Positions 14,817 to 23,190 of a stretch of DNA of 36,107 nt are shown one piece after another. A model generated the notes under the pieces. That model did no database searches, was not told the DNA's origin, and saw only the letters and a program-made list of their open reading frames with translations. Location of the stretch: the NCBI GenBank assembly GCA_022826665.1, contig JAJDUK010000010.1, forward strand, positions 1 to 36,107, given 5' to 3'. Both the position numbers and the translations under genes were made by a program. Every line of letters begins with the position of its first letter. The stretch's first letter is position 1. Origin of the DNA: Alphaproteobacteria bacterium. Its GTDB lineage: Bacteria; Pseudomonadota; Alphaproteobacteria; UBA828.

Positions 14817-15088
14817 TCGCTGAACACCCACGCCGACCCGGTGGACGCGTGCCCGCAGGTCGCGGCGTCGCCGGCGCGGCAGACGGGAATGCCGCCGATG
14901 AAGACGAAGGCGCTGGCGCCGGCCATGGTCGGCGAGCAGTGCACCGGAACGTCGGGGCAGGGCGGATGCGCCGCCACGGCGTCGCCGCGCACGACCTCGA
15001 GCGCGCCGTCGATATAGACGAAGCCGTTGCCGCCGCCGAGCTGGGTGCCGCCGGCGGTGTCCCGGCCGACTCGCGCCACGCCCGGCAT
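14813..15088 (-). CDS. PAAR-domain spike tip protein
   Basis: 91 residues, the normal size of a single PAAR domain. MPGVARVGRDTAGG opens the fold, followed by GGNGFVYIDGALEVVRGD, AHPPCPD, HCSPTMAGASAFVFIGGIPVCRAGD and TCGHASTGS. Cys and His positions match the zinc site at the point of the cone. It caps the gp45 spike and is the first part of the tail to enter the envelope. Its start overlaps the gp45 stop by one base. No effector extension is present. Confidence 0.9.
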   Translation of the reverse strand: MPGVARVGRDTAGGTQLGGGNGFVYIDGALEVVRGDAVAAHPPCPDVPVHCSPTMAGASAFVFIGGIPVCRAGDAATCGHASTGSAWVFSE

Positions 15089-15552
15089 CAGCCGGCCCTG
15101 CTGTGGTCGATCCGGACCGCCGTCATCGTGATGCCGGCGTCGGTCATGACGATCGAGGAGCGGCCTGCGTGGAGCTCGAGCCGCCGCCCGCGCTTGAGGA
15201 TCACCCGGTGCGGCGCGCCGGCCTCGTCCTCGTCGGTAAAGAGGATCACCTCGCCCCGCTGCAGGCCCGTGGGGCGGTACCGGCGGTCGCTCACCACCGG
15301 CGCCACCGCGTTCTGGCGCTCGCCGCCCAGCGAGAGCACGATCGCCTCGGCCTTCGGGTGCGGGTGCGAAGAGAAGCCGTAGGGCTCGTGGTGCTCGACG
15401 TCGTCGAGCGTCTCGTCGGCGAGCGCCTGCAACTGCAGAGTGCGCAGCTGAGGGCTGTCATCGGTCAGCGTGACCACGGCGCGGCCGGCCAGCAGCAGGA
15501 CGCGCCGCCACAGCTGCCGGAGAGCGCCGCGCGGGCGGCTCAGCCCCACCAT
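15088..15552 (-). CDS. Baseplate spike/hub protein (Mu gp45)
   Basis: 154 residues from ATG 15552. The N-terminal RGALRQLWRRVLLLAGRAVVTLTDDSPQLR, then HHEPYGFSSHPHPKAEAIVL and RRYRPTGLQRGEVILFTDED, fit the Mu gp45 OB-fold and the beta-helix that follows; the C-terminal strand part is short (GRSSIVMTDAGITMTAV). It trimerises into the membrane-piercing spike under the PAAR tip. The gene overlaps the end of the gp44 gene by 13 bases. It is slightly shorter than Mu gp45, mostly in the C-terminal helix. Confidence 0.88.
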   Translation of the reverse strand: MVGLSRPRGALRQLWRRVLLLAGRAVVTLTDDSPQLRTLQLQALADETLDDVEHHEPYGFSSHPHPKAEAIVLSLGGERQNAVAPVVSDRRYRPTGLQRGEVILFTDEDEAGAPHRVILKRGRRLELHAGRSSIVMTDAGITMTAVRIDHSRAG

Positions 15553-16598
15553 CCGGACCCCCTCTCCTCGGCCTCCTCGGCCTCGATCTGCATCTGGAAG
15601 GCGTCCTGCGGCATCAGGGTGAGCCGGGTGGTGGTGCCGCCGTCGCCGACCGAGAACTCCACTGCCGCGATCAGCAGGTCGCGCGCGAGGCCGAGCCAGC
15701 CGTCGCGGACCGGCACGAGCAGGCCGGGCGCCCACAGCGGCGCGCCGTCGCCCGCCCCCTGCCGCCAGCCCTGGACCGTGACCGTCACCTGGCGCGAGCG
15801 GGCGGCGCGGACCGAGGCTTCAAACCGCACGCGGTCCTCGGCCTCGGCCTCGTTCAGCCCCTGCTCGGCGATGACCGTGAGCGGCCGGTAGCGGGTGACG
15901 CCGGGATCCAGCGCCGTCGCTTTCACGTGCGCCGCCACCTCCGGCCCGAAATAGTTGCTGCCGCGCTGCTGGCCCTTCACCGTGTACTCGGAATGGCGGT
16001 CGACCCAGCTCTGCTCCCCCGTTGCAGAGAGGATGTTCACCCCGTGCACGAGCGATGCAGCGGCCCTGCCGCGCGTCGGCCGCCCGAGCTCGATGCCGCC
16101 GTTGCCGTCGGCCAGCGGCAGGACGCCCCGCATCCGGGAGAGCCGCTCGATCGCCTCGAAGGCCGTCTCCCCCTCCTGGATGCGGAACTTGCGGAAGGCC
16201 TCGCCGGGGCTCTGCTCGGAGACCTCGACGCCGAAGGGCTCGGCGATCGCCTGCGCGATCGCGAGCGGCAGGGCGTCGCTCCACTCGCCGGGCTGGGACG
16301 CGGCCGAGCAGTCCACCAGGTCGCCCGTGGCGTCGCGGCCGCCGATATCGATGGTGTGCGAGCGCGCGTCGTAGGAGACGCGGACCGTGTCCACGTAGCC
16401 GCGCAGCTGGCGCTCCCCCTCGAGCAGCACCTCGCAGGCGTCGCCCGGCCGCACGCTGCGGGGCGCGTCCTCGCCAGGCGAGCGCTCGGAGAGCGTGCAC
16501 TGGAAGGTGCCGGCGACGTTCTCGATCGCCCGCGTCACCGTGGCCGAGGTCCAGCCCCGGTAGCGCCGGCCCTTCACCAGGAGGGCGAAGTCCGTCAT
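15540..16598 (-). CDS. Baseplate hub protein (Mu gp44 / gpP)
   Basis: 352 residues from the ATG overlapping the upstream stop as ATGA. MTDFALLVKGRRYRGWTSATVTRAIENVAGTF and LRGYVDTVRVSYDARSHTIDI (family patterns) are typical of the gpP/gpD hub fold. QEGETAFEAIERLSRMRGV and DRHSEYTVKGQQRG are further family signatures. It forms the trimeric hub on which spike and wedges assemble. The C-terminal tail is acidic and ends SGWWG. No truncation. Confidence 0.9.
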   Translation of the reverse strand: MTDFALLVKGRRYRGWTSATVTRAIENVAGTFQCTLSERSPGEDAPRSVRPGDACEVLLEGERQLRGYVDTVRVSYDARSHTIDIGGRDATGDLVDCSAASQPGEWSDALPLAIAQAIAEPFGVEVSEQSPGEAFRKFRIQEGETAFEAIERLSRMRGVLPLADGNGGIELGRPTRGRAAASLVHGVNILSATGEQSWVDRHSEYTVKGQQRGSNYFGPEVAAHVKATALDPGVTRYRPLTVIAEQGLNEAEAEDRVRFEASVRAARSRQVTVTVQGWRQGAGDGAPLWAPGLLVPVRDGWLGLARDLLIAAVEFSVGDGGTTTRLTLMPQDAFQMQIEAEEAEERGSGWWG

Positions 16599-17239
16599 TC
16601 GACCAGCTCGAGCGGCCGCGCCGGCACGAAGCCCGGCCGGGGCAGGCGGTTGCGGGCGGCGATCTCGCCCGCCCGCGAGACGTCGCCGTAGATGGCGTAC
16701 GAGAGGGCCAGGGAGGGCCGCACAGCGGTGGGCGTGGCAGTGGTCACCCGAGGCAGGGCCTCGACCTCGCGCGCGACGTGGGCCGAAACAGCGGCCCTGA
16801 GGCGCCTGAATGCGGTGAAGGTCGGGGTGTCGGCGTAGGCGCTGCGGTCGTCGAGGCGGTCCGATACCTCGCGGCGCCGCTCCGTGGCCGCCTGCCGGTC
16901 GATGTAGTCCTCGATCGCGGAGCGCCGTGCCAGCGCCACCGTGGCGGCGCCGCGCACCAGCTCGGTGAGCGCCTCCTGGTTCTTGGCCTGCACGCGCCGC
17001 CACGACGTCGTGTCCGGGACCGCCGGCAGGGTCGCGCCGGTATCCGCGAGCGAGGCCAGGCGGCCTGCGTCCGTGATCTCCGCGACCGCCGCCACCAGCC
17101 GGGCGCCGAGGGTGGCCGGGGTGTGGACCAGGGCGACCGCCTCGGCCGCCATCTCGCGCGCGATCGGCGTCGCCAGCTCGTCCGCGATCGCCACGACCGC
17201 CTTCGCGGCCTCGTCCGCGATGTAGGACGGCGCCGTCAT
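16595..17239 (-). CDS. gpN-like tail protein, C-terminal half as a separate gene
   Basis: 214 residues, starting MTAPSYIADEAAKAVVAIADE. It is helix-rich, with TSWRRVQAKNQEALTELVRGAATVALARRSAIEDYIDR (family pattern) resembling the C-terminal region of Mu gpN, where the RxxAxV...AAxxA-type helices follow the DNA_circ_N domain. It ends with SYAIYGDVSRAGEIAARN, also typical. In Mu, gpN is one protein of about 490 residues; here its two halves are in different frames joined by an ATGA overlap. Because the overlap is clean and both halves look intact, this seems a stable gene split and not an error, but a sequencing frameshift is possible. Confidence 0.72.
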   Translation of the reverse strand: MTAPSYIADEAAKAVVAIADELATPIAREMAAEAVALVHTPATLGARLVAAVAEITDAGRLASLADTGATLPAVPDTTSWRRVQAKNQEALTELVRGAATVALARRSAIEDYIDRQAATERRREVSDRLDDRSAYADTPTFTAFRRLRAAVSAHVAREVEALPRVTTATPTAVRPSLALSYAIYGDVSRAGEIAARNRLPRPGFVPARPLELVE

Positions 17240-17709
17240 ACCGCGTAGTCCTGCTCGAAGCGGGTCAGCATCAGCGCGTCGGCGGCCTGCGCCGCTGCCT
17301 CGACCTCGACGCCGGTGTCGACCGTCGCCGCCGGGTAGCGGTTGGCGCCGGCGTCGACGAAGGTCATGGTCACCCGTGCCATCCGCCCCTCGCGCGTGGA
17401 CTCGGAGACCTTGCAGCCGCCGCACATCACCCGCCGGCTGCCGAGATAAGGATGGTCGAGCGCGCCGGCGCCGGGCTGGTCGCAGGCGTCGACCAGGGCG
17501 TCCCGCTGCGCAAAGTAGTCGTCGCCGATCACGTAGGCCGTGACCTCGAACTCCTTGGTCTTCTTGCCCAGGTCCTCCGGATAGGGCTCGTCGCGCCCCG
17601 GATACTCGTGCACGTGGAGCCGACGGCCGGCCGCCTCGGCCTCGTGGGCCTCGATCTTGAACGGCACGCCCCGGAAGCTCGCCGGGATCAGGTCGTCCTG
17701 CCACGCCAC
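17236..17709 (-). CDS. gpN-like protein, N-terminal DNA_circ_N domain
   Basis: 157 residues, GTG start (VAWQDDLIPASFRGVPFKIE). The sequence LIPASFRGVPFKIEAHEAEAAGRR, HEYPGRDEPYPEDLG, EFEVTAYVIGDDYFAQRDALVDACDQPGAGALDHPYLG and RVTMTFVDAG (family patterns) is the DNA_circ_N domain at the N-terminus of Mu gpN and related tail/baseplate hub-associated proteins. The name 'DNA circularisation' is historic; in Mu the protein is a tail component. It follows the tape measure gene by two bases and overlaps the next gene as ATGA. Confidence 0.87.
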   Translation of the reverse strand: MAWQDDLIPASFRGVPFKIEAHEAEAAGRRLHVHEYPGRDEPYPEDLGKKTKEFEVTAYVIGDDYFAQRDALVDACDQPGAGALDHPYLGSRRVMCGGCKVSESTREGRMARVTMTFVDAGANRYPAATVDTGVEVEAAAQAADALMLTRFEQDYAV

Positions 17710-17711
17710 GG

Positions 17712-19556
17712 TCAGAAGCTCTCCATCGCGTAGCCCGCGTTGAGCTCGAGGTCGACGTCGGGGTTGAGGTTGCCCCTGGTACGGTAGCGTGTCGCCGGCG
17801 GCAGGTTCTGGAAATCGACCTCGATCACCATCCTGTCGCGCCGGCCGACCACGTCCCTCGGGTTCGCGCCCGCAGCGCGGCTCAAGGGCGTCTCGACCGG
17901 CGCCCCCAGGTGCAATCGCCGAAACGCCGCGGCGCCGAGCAGTGCTGCGTTGTCGTTGGCCGCAGGCACGGGCGCGGCAATGCGGCCGAAGGCGTCGCCG
18001 AAGATGAAGTCCGTCGCGGTATCGCCCAGCACGTCGCGGACGTTGAGGGCCAGCTTGGCCCACAGGCGATCCCACTGATCCTCGATCCAGCCGAAGACGT
18101 CCGGCATTTCGGGGAACGATATCTCCAGCGCACCGACGTCCAGGCCGTCCCACTGGCGCTGGAGCCATCCCCAGGCGTCGATGCCCTCGAAGGAGATGGG
18201 CTTGTTCAGAAACTGGAGCCTGGCGGGCGTGTTGCGCTCGATCCAGGCAAAGGTGTTGTCCCAGGCGTCGATGAGCCCCTTGAAGGACTGGTGCGTGACC
18301 TCCCCGGCCGACGGCTGCTCGGGCTGACCGAAGAGCTCCATGTTGCGCTCCGGATCGGGCGGGCCGACCATGACCTCGTAGAGCGACTTGTCGCTCTCCC
18401 CGCGGATGTAGGCGGTGAACTCGTCCCAAGAACTTCTCAGCTTGGCCGTGCCGGTTTCCCAGCGCGCCTCGATCTCGTCCCAGTAGTACCAGGCCGCCAC
18501 GGCGGCGGCGGCCAGCAGCGTCAGGGTCAGCACAAACGGGTTTGCGAGGAGCGCCAGACCGCCGAAGAGAAACGACGCGCCCTTCAGCCCGAGGCTGAGG
18601 CCGACCAGCGCAGGCCCCGCGATGGCAGCGCCGGCGCCTACCTTGAGAATGATGTCCGCCGCTTCCGGGTTTTCGTCGGCGAACAGCCTGAAGTCGGTGG
18701 TGAGGCCCTGAATCCACTCGGTCAGCTTTTCCATGCCGGGCTTCACCTGGAAGGTGTCCTGCAGCTGGTCGCCGATCTCGGCGGACAGCAGCATCACGTT
18801 GTCCTTGAGGGTCGAGAACCGGCCGAAGAGCGTCTTGGACTGCTTCTCCATCTGGTTCTCGTAGACGCCGCCCTCCTCGGTGAGCAGGCCCATCGCTTCC
18901 CGCAGAGCCCTGAACGAGATCTCACCCCTCTCGGCCGACTCGTAGATATCGTCCTTCGAGATGGTGTTCCCGTACTTGGCGGCGAGCTCTATCAGGGCAT
19001 CCATGATCGGCACGCCGGCTTCGGAGAGCTGGTTGAGCTCCTCGGTCTGGACTTTGCCCTTCGCCAGTGACTTCGAGTAGATTTGCGCCAATTCTCCAAG
19101 CGGCTTACCGGTGCCAGCGGCGATGTCGCCGAGCACTTTCAACTCGCCCTGGATGTCCTCTGCCGCAACCCCTTGGGCGAGCAGCTGCTTCGTGGCCTGG
19201 GCGACCCCATCGAGCTGGAACGGCGTCCTGGCCGTGAAGTCCACAAGGTCCTTGACCATCTTCTTCGCGGCCTCGCTGCTGCCGAGCAGCGATTCGAACT
19301 GCACCTCGAACTGCTCGATCTTGCCCGCCGAATAGATCGAGAAGCCCGCGATGGCGGCCAGAGGTGCCGTGACTCTGGTGGACAGCGTGGTCCCGATGTT
19401 CCCAAAGGCACCGCTCAGTGCGTCCGCGCTTCTCGCGAGCCTGTCCAGGCCACGGAAGCGGCCGACATGCTGAACCTTCGTGCCCAGACGCTCCAGCGTC
19501 CGGCTGGCCTTGTCGTCCGCCGTGATCCTGATGCCGAGCTTGATGTCGCGGGCCAT
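17712..19556 (-). CDS. Tail tape measure protein
   Basis: 614 residues. The N-terminal domain has the tape-measure pattern KIEQFEVQFESLLGS (about 79-93), FTARTPFQLDGVAQATKQLL (about 107-125) and LSEAGVPIMDALIEL (about 177-191). A hydrophobic stretch follows at about 304-357 (FLFGGLALLANPFVLTLTLL), then Trp-rich helices (EARWETG, DAWGWLQRQWDG, FGWIEDQWDRLW). It sets tail length and is ejected through the tube. It is short for a tape measure and predicts a tail on the order of 90 nm if the usual 0.15 nm per residue holds. Its ATG directly follows the TAG that ends the frameshifted chaperone frame. Confidence 0.9.
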   Translation of the reverse strand: MARDIKLGIRITADDKASRTLERLGTKVQHVGRFRGLDRLARSADALSGAFGNIGTTLSTRVTAPLAAIAGFSIYSAGKIEQFEVQFESLLGSSEAAKKMVKDLVDFTARTPFQLDGVAQATKQLLAQGVAAEDIQGELKVLGDIAAGTGKPLGELAQIYSKSLAKGKVQTEELNQLSEAGVPIMDALIELAAKYGNTISKDDIYESAERGEISFRALREAMGLLTEEGGVYENQMEKQSKTLFGRFSTLKDNVMLLSAEIGDQLQDTFQVKPGMEKLTEWIQGLTTDFRLFADENPEAADIILKVGAGAAIAGPALVGLSLGLKGASFLFGGLALLANPFVLTLTLLAAAAVAAWYYWDEIEARWETGTAKLRSSWDEFTAYIRGESDKSLYEVMVGPPDPERNMELFGQPEQPSAGEVTHQSFKGLIDAWDNTFAWIERNTPARLQFLNKPISFEGIDAWGWLQRQWDGLDVGALEISFPEMPDVFGWIEDQWDRLWAKLALNVRDVLGDTATDFIFGDAFGRIAAPVPAANDNAALLGAAAFRRLHLGAPVETPLSRAAGANPRDVVGRRDRMVIEVDFQNLPPATRYRTRGNLNPDVDLELNAGYAMESF

Positions 19557-19960
19557 CTAGCGCTTCGCCCTCAGTTGCTTCGCGATGCGGGCCGCGTCGT
19601 CGCCCCATCTCTCGAGCTGCGCCCAAGTCATGCGCTCGAACTCGCTGGGCGGGAAGCCGAAGGCCCAGGCCACCTCGGCCCTCACGTCTCGCCAGTTTGC
19701 AGGGACTCGTCGAAAAAACCCGTGACCACTTCCTGTATCTTGGCCAAGTCCCGCCCCTCGATTTTCCTGATGGACGACGGCGGCAGGCCGGTCAGCTTGG
19801 ACGTCAGGCCGATTATGGTGGAGCCCTTGCTCAGGCCGGCGGTGGTCAGCTCGTACTCTTCCAGGTCTCCGAGGGTGGGGCCGCGAAAGGTCAGCTCCGT
19901 CACCTCCTCGCCGTGCGCCTGGATGGGCTCAGAGAGCGTGATCGTCTTGGGCGCCGCCAT
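19557..19960 (-). CDS. Tail assembly chaperone, -1 frameshift product (gpE-E' type), 134 aa
   Basis: The zero-frame protein is 92 residues (19682-19960; MAAPKTITLSEPIQAHGEE... ends LQTGET), a Mu gp41-like tail assembly protein. At GGT TTT TTC (codons 81-83) the message carries T_TTT_TTC, a canonical -1 slippery heptamer. After a -1 shift the frame reads RRVPANWRDVRAEVAWAFGF, then PPSEFERMTWAQLERWGDDA and a basic end, 51 residues ending at a TAG that abuts the tape measure ATG. The shifted part matches the GpE/E' type (W...F...PSE...M...L..W). Both proteins are expected to bind the tape measure during tail assembly and not to be in the virion. Confidence 0.88.
19712..19718 (-). promoter_or_regulatory. 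Programmed -1 ribosomal frameshift site (T TTT TTC)
   Basis: Six T then C in the phase GGT TTT TTC, near the end of the zero frame and upstream of a 51-codon -1 frame that encodes a recognisable GpE-like domain and has no start of its own. Position and phase are those used in tail assembly chaperone genes of many tailed phages. Confidence 0.88.
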
Positions 19961-20319
19961 CAGCTGATATCCCCCGAGAGGCCGTGCATGGCGAACTGGA
20001 AGTTCCCCTGCTCGGTGGTGCCGTCGCCGTCGGCCGAGAAGAAGCCGTTGCGCACGACCACGGTCTTGCCGTTGGCGAGCTCGAGCGTGACCGTCGCGTC
20101 GGTGAGGCTCAGCAGGGTCTTGTGGCTGAGCCCGCCGGTGTCGCTGACCTCGCCCTCGATGCGCGCCATCTGCGGCATCTCGGTGAAGCCCTGGGGGCCG
20201 TCCGGCCCGATCTTGGGCTCGCGCTTGGGATAGCCCAGGTTGTACGTGAACGACCCGGCCATGGCGTACTGGGTGCCGTCGACCTTGAGGTAGGCGACGC
20301 CCCCGATCCGTTCAGCCAT
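19960..20319 (-). CDS. Tail tube protein (Mu gpM)
   Basis: 119 residues, preceded by a strong GGAGGAGAGA. Family features are MAERIGGVAYLKVDGTQYAMAGSFTYNLG, KREPKIGPDGPQGFTEMPQ and ARIEGEVSDTG, typical of the Mu gpM/PF10618 tube family; the length is also typical. It stacks as hexameric rings inside the sheath. The stop overlaps the start of the chaperone gene (TGATG). Confidence 0.92.
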   Translation of the reverse strand: MAERIGGVAYLKVDGTQYAMAGSFTYNLGYPKREPKIGPDGPQGFTEMPQMARIEGEVSDTGGLSHKTLLSLTDATVTLELANGKTVVVRNGFFSADGDGTTEQGNFQFAMHGLSGDIS

Positions 20320-20377
20320 TCTCTCCTCCTCTCCTCGGCCCGCGCTGCGGGCGGTGTTGCTCTCCGCTCCGGCCGGC

Positions 20378-21856
20378 TTACGAGATGAACGCGATCTGCG
20401 CGGCGCCGGCGCGGAACTGGTTGATCAGGTTCGGCGACATCAGCCAGTCGAGCCGGTTGGGATCGTCGGCGTTGCGCTCGCAGATCAGGTCGTTCTCGAA
20501 CTGGTCGAAGTCCTCGATCAGGCCGCGCTCCTCCATCTCGCGCCCCCAGGCGATCGCCTCGGCCCGGCCGATGCCGGGCGTGATCACCGCCTGGCCGGGG
20601 CCGATCCGGGTGCCGTCGTTGGCGAGCTTGTGGCGCGCGAACTTGCGCCGGATGCGGTTGCGGAAGTTCGCGCGCAGGAAGGAAAGCGTCAGCGGCGTGT
20701 TGACGTCCAGATAGGCGGTGTTCGGCACGCCGTTGATGGTCTGGGAGGTCGTGATCAGCCGCTGGATGCTCACCACGCCGGCCTGGTCGACGTCGTAGGT
20801 CGAGATGCCGTCGGAGAGCAGGGCGTCCTGCTCGGCGAAGGTGCGCCGGTCCTTGACCTCGGGCGGCAGGATGCCGGGCAGCACGATCGTCTGGAACGGC
20901 CGCGCGGGATCGATCGACCCCTTCGCCGCCACGGCGCCGGCGACCGCCGCCGCCCACTCGTACTGCGGCGTCGGAGTCTTGCCGCAGTCCATGATCGTGC
21001 TGTGGGGCGAGTTTCGCGCGTCGCCGTAGGTCGTGCCCTGCGCGACGGTGCCGGCCAGGCCACGGAAGGCGCCGAAGGCCGCGCCGTCGTTCTGGTGGGC
21101 CGGCCCCCAGCGCGATGCGAGCTCGGTCTCGAGCGCGGCGATGTTGTCGGCATCGGCGTAGGCGGTCGCGATGACGTTGTACTGCACGTCGCCGATCGCG
21201 GCGATCGCGTCCGGGACGCCGGGGGCGCCCGCTCCCAGCGCAGTCGTGCCGCCCGTGGTCGCGATCGCGGCGGTGATGCCGGCCGGCAGCCGGTCGTCCG
21301 GCCTGTAGTTGGTCCGGATGTCGAGCTCGGGCGCCAGGCCCTTGTGCCGCGCGGTGACGGTGACCACCGCGTCGGCGACGGCAGCGGTCGCCGAGAGCTT
21401 CGTTCCCAGCGCGTCCATGGCGGTCTTGATCGCCGCGGCGACTGCGGTGGCGGCGTCGCCGGTCGAGACCGTGACCGCGACGCGGCGGCCGTTCACGTAG
21501 AGCGCGAGGGTGCCGCCGGCCGTTGCGGTGCCGGCGACGGTGATGATCTGGATCTCGGCGGTACCGGTGTTGAGGTCGTCGAGGGCGACGCCCCAGAGCT
21601 CGCCGATCGGATCAGTGCGCCGGTACGACTCCGTCATGTGGTGCAGCATCGAGCCCGCGCCGAAGGCGGAGGCCGCGTCGCCCACGGTGACGAGCTGGGT
21701 CGGCACAGCCGCCGCGACCACGCCGGTGGAGAGCCGCTGGCCGATCAGCAGCGAGCGGAACGTCTGCTCGCCGCTGCCGGCGCGGGACGCGTCGAACTCG
21801 ACGAAGAGGAACGGCACCCGGCTGTTGACCGGGACGTCGTTGAAGCCGATCGTCAT
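20378..21856 (-). CDS. Contractile tail sheath protein (Mu gpL)
   Basis: 492 residues, the length of Mu gpL. MTIGFNDVPVNSRVPFLFVEFDASRAG and the following QTFRSLLIGQRLSTG, ATAYADADNIAALETELASRWGP and PNTAYLDVNTPLTLSFLRANFRNRIRRKFARHKLAND (family patterns) are the diagnostic blocks. The presence of sheath plus tube shows a contractile, myovirus-type tail. The start overlaps the gp38 stop as ATGA and has GGAGGAGG upstream. The frame is intact and the domain order normal. Confidence 0.95.
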   Translation of the reverse strand: MTIGFNDVPVNSRVPFLFVEFDASRAGSGEQTFRSLLIGQRLSTGVVAAAVPTQLVTVGDAASAFGAGSMLHHMTESYRRTDPIGELWGVALDDLNTGTAEIQIITVAGTATAGGTLALYVNGRRVAVTVSTGDAATAVAAAIKTAMDALGTKLSATAAVADAVVTVTARHKGLAPELDIRTNYRPDDRLPAGITAAIATTGGTTALGAGAPGVPDAIAAIGDVQYNVIATAYADADNIAALETELASRWGPAHQNDGAAFGAFRGLAGTVAQGTTYGDARNSPHSTIMDCGKTPTPQYEWAAAVAGAVAAKGSIDPARPFQTIVLPGILPPEVKDRRTFAEQDALLSDGISTYDVDQAGVVSIQRLITTSQTINGVPNTAYLDVNTPLTLSFLRANFRNRIRRKFARHKLANDGTRIGPGQAVITPGIGRAEAIAWGREMEERGLIEDFDQFENDLICERNADDPNRLDWLMSPNLINQFRAGAAQIAFIS

Positions 21857-22065
21857 TTACCTGCCTCCTCCTTCTTGCCGCCCGCAGGCGGCGTGGGCTT
21901 GGGCGTCCTCGGCCGGGACGCCTCGACCAGGTCGCCGTCGGCGAGGCGGCGGCGGTAGTACGTGGTCAGCGGCACCTCGGCGCCTTCCTCCGGGATGTGG
22001 CCCCGCTCAGGCTGCTCGAAGCGCACCTTGAGGCCGGGGCCGGGTTTCACGAACTGCTTATGCAT
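21853..22065 (-). CDS. Mu gp38-like protein (DUF2635)
   Basis: 70 residues. FVKPGPGLKVRFEQPERGHIPEEGAEVPLTTYYRRRLADGDLVEA (family pattern) is the DUF2635 signature: a KPxPGLKVR start, then PxEGxEVPxxxYWRRRLxDGDV. Small conserved protein between gp37 and sheath in Mu-like phages, role not established. It overlaps gp37 by eight bases. Confidence 0.9.
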   Translation of the reverse strand: MHKQFVKPGPGLKVRFEQPERGHIPEEGAEVPLTTYYRRRLADGDLVEASRPRTPKPTPPAGGKKEEAGK

Positions 22066-22639
22066 CGTCGTCGTCCTCCTCTTGCCGGACGCCAAAGAGG
22101 TCGCCGGCATCGTCTTCGTCGCCCACACCCGGCAGGTCCCAGGTGACGCCGGCGCGCCGGAACTCGTTGTACGCCGCATGCGCCTGGTCCGGATCGAGAT
22201 CCATCTGCAGGCCGAGCATGATCGCGAACAGCGCCAGGCCCCTTTGGTCGAGCTCCTCGGTCCACATGTTGCGGAAGCCGGCGACGCGGATGAGCCCCAC
22301 CTCCGGGATCTTCGCGTTGTGCAGCCAGGGCGCGAGCAGCTCGACCAGGGCATAGTTCTCGTGGCGTCGCCTCTGCTCGCTGGGTCCCTGCCAGCCGGTG
22401 AGCACGTAGACCACCCAGCTCGTGTCGAGCGTGAGCTCGCTGCCGTCGTGTGCCGGCGCCTCGAGGAAGGCGACGCGGACCGCGGGCACGCTCTTGAGCA
22501 GCCGCTTGAGGTAGCCGTCCGACCAGTCGCCCGGCCCGGACTCGATGCTGCGGCAGGCCTCGCCCGCCAGGCGGCGGCACTCGTCCACCATCCAGCTCTC
22601 GGCCGCCGCGAGCTTTCCCGTTGCCGCCGCGCCGCTCAT
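22058..22639 (-). CDS. Mu gp37-like protein (DUF1834)
   Basis: 193 residues. After a helical N-terminus, LKRLLKSVPAVRVAFLEAP, LDTSWVVYVLTGWQGPSEQRR, YALVELLAPWL and LFAIMLGLQMDLDPD are the core blocks of the DUF1834/gp37 family, a head-tail or tail terminator-like fold. The C-terminus is strongly acidic (EDDAGDLFGVRQEEDDDDA). It lies between the gpG-like and gp38 genes; its ATG overlaps the gpG-like stop as ATGA. Confidence 0.83.
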   Translation of the reverse strand: MSGAAATGKLAAAESWMVDECRRLAGEACRSIESGPGDWSDGYLKRLLKSVPAVRVAFLEAPAHDGSELTLDTSWVVYVLTGWQGPSEQRRRHENYALVELLAPWLHNAKIPEVGLIRVAGFRNMWTEELDQRGLALFAIMLGLQMDLDPDQAHAAYNEFRRAGVTWDLPGVGDEDDAGDLFGVRQEEDDDDA

Positions 22640-23190
22640 GCCGCCTGCTCCAGCCAGTCCTCGAAGATCCGGCCGATGCGCCTCTCGTCGGAGGACGAGA
22701 TCCCGAGGAAGGGCCGCGCCGGCACCTTGGAGCCGGGATGCTGCACCTTCTTCACCGGGTGATTGAGGCCGGGCCAGAACAGCGCCTTCTTGCGCCTGGG
22801 CCGGATCACGTGGGGCCGCGTCTTGCCGCCGAACTGGTGGATCGCGGCGTAGACGACGTTGGTGCCGACGATCACCTCGTCCTCGGAGGCCTGGCGCGTG
22901 AACGACGCCCTGAGCCTGCCGGTGTCGGTGAGCGTCTGGCCGCGATCCGTGTGGCCGCCCCCCTTGGGATGGACGCCGCTGCCGCCCCGGTCGTAGCTCG
23001 GCATCGACGGCTTCCAGGGCTCGCCGGAGGGCGCCGTCTCGGTCTCGAAGCGCCGCTTGGTCGTGTGCTCGAGCGAGGCGCCGATCTCGTCCATGACGGG
23101 CGAGAGGTCCTTCATGCGCTTGCGCAGCCGCTTGAAGGCGGCGCGCCACTCGCGGTCGTCGACGTCGACGGTGATCGCGGCGCCCGGCAT
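22636..23190 (-). CDS. Phage virion morphogenesis protein (Mu gpG / P2 gpS family)
   Basis: 184 residues. ITVDVDDREWRAAFKRLRKRMKDL, TKRRFETETAPSGEPWKP, LTDTGRLRASFTRQASEDEVIVGTNVVYAAIHQFGGK and RPFLGISSSDERRIGRIFEDWL (family patterns) match this family, whose P2 member is a tail completion protein. In Mu, gpG lies upstream, between gpF and gpI; here the gene lies between gp36 and gp37, closer to the P2 arrangement. The ATG overlaps the gp36 stop by one base. Confidence 0.9.
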   Translation of the reverse strand: MPGAAITVDVDDREWRAAFKRLRKRMKDLSPVMDEIGASLEHTTKRRFETETAPSGEPWKPSMPSYDRGGSGVHPKGGGHTDRGQTLTDTGRLRASFTRQASEDEVIVGTNVVYAAIHQFGGKTRPHVIRPRRKKALFWPGLNHPVKKVQHPGSKVPARPFLGISSSDERRIGRIFEDWLEQAA

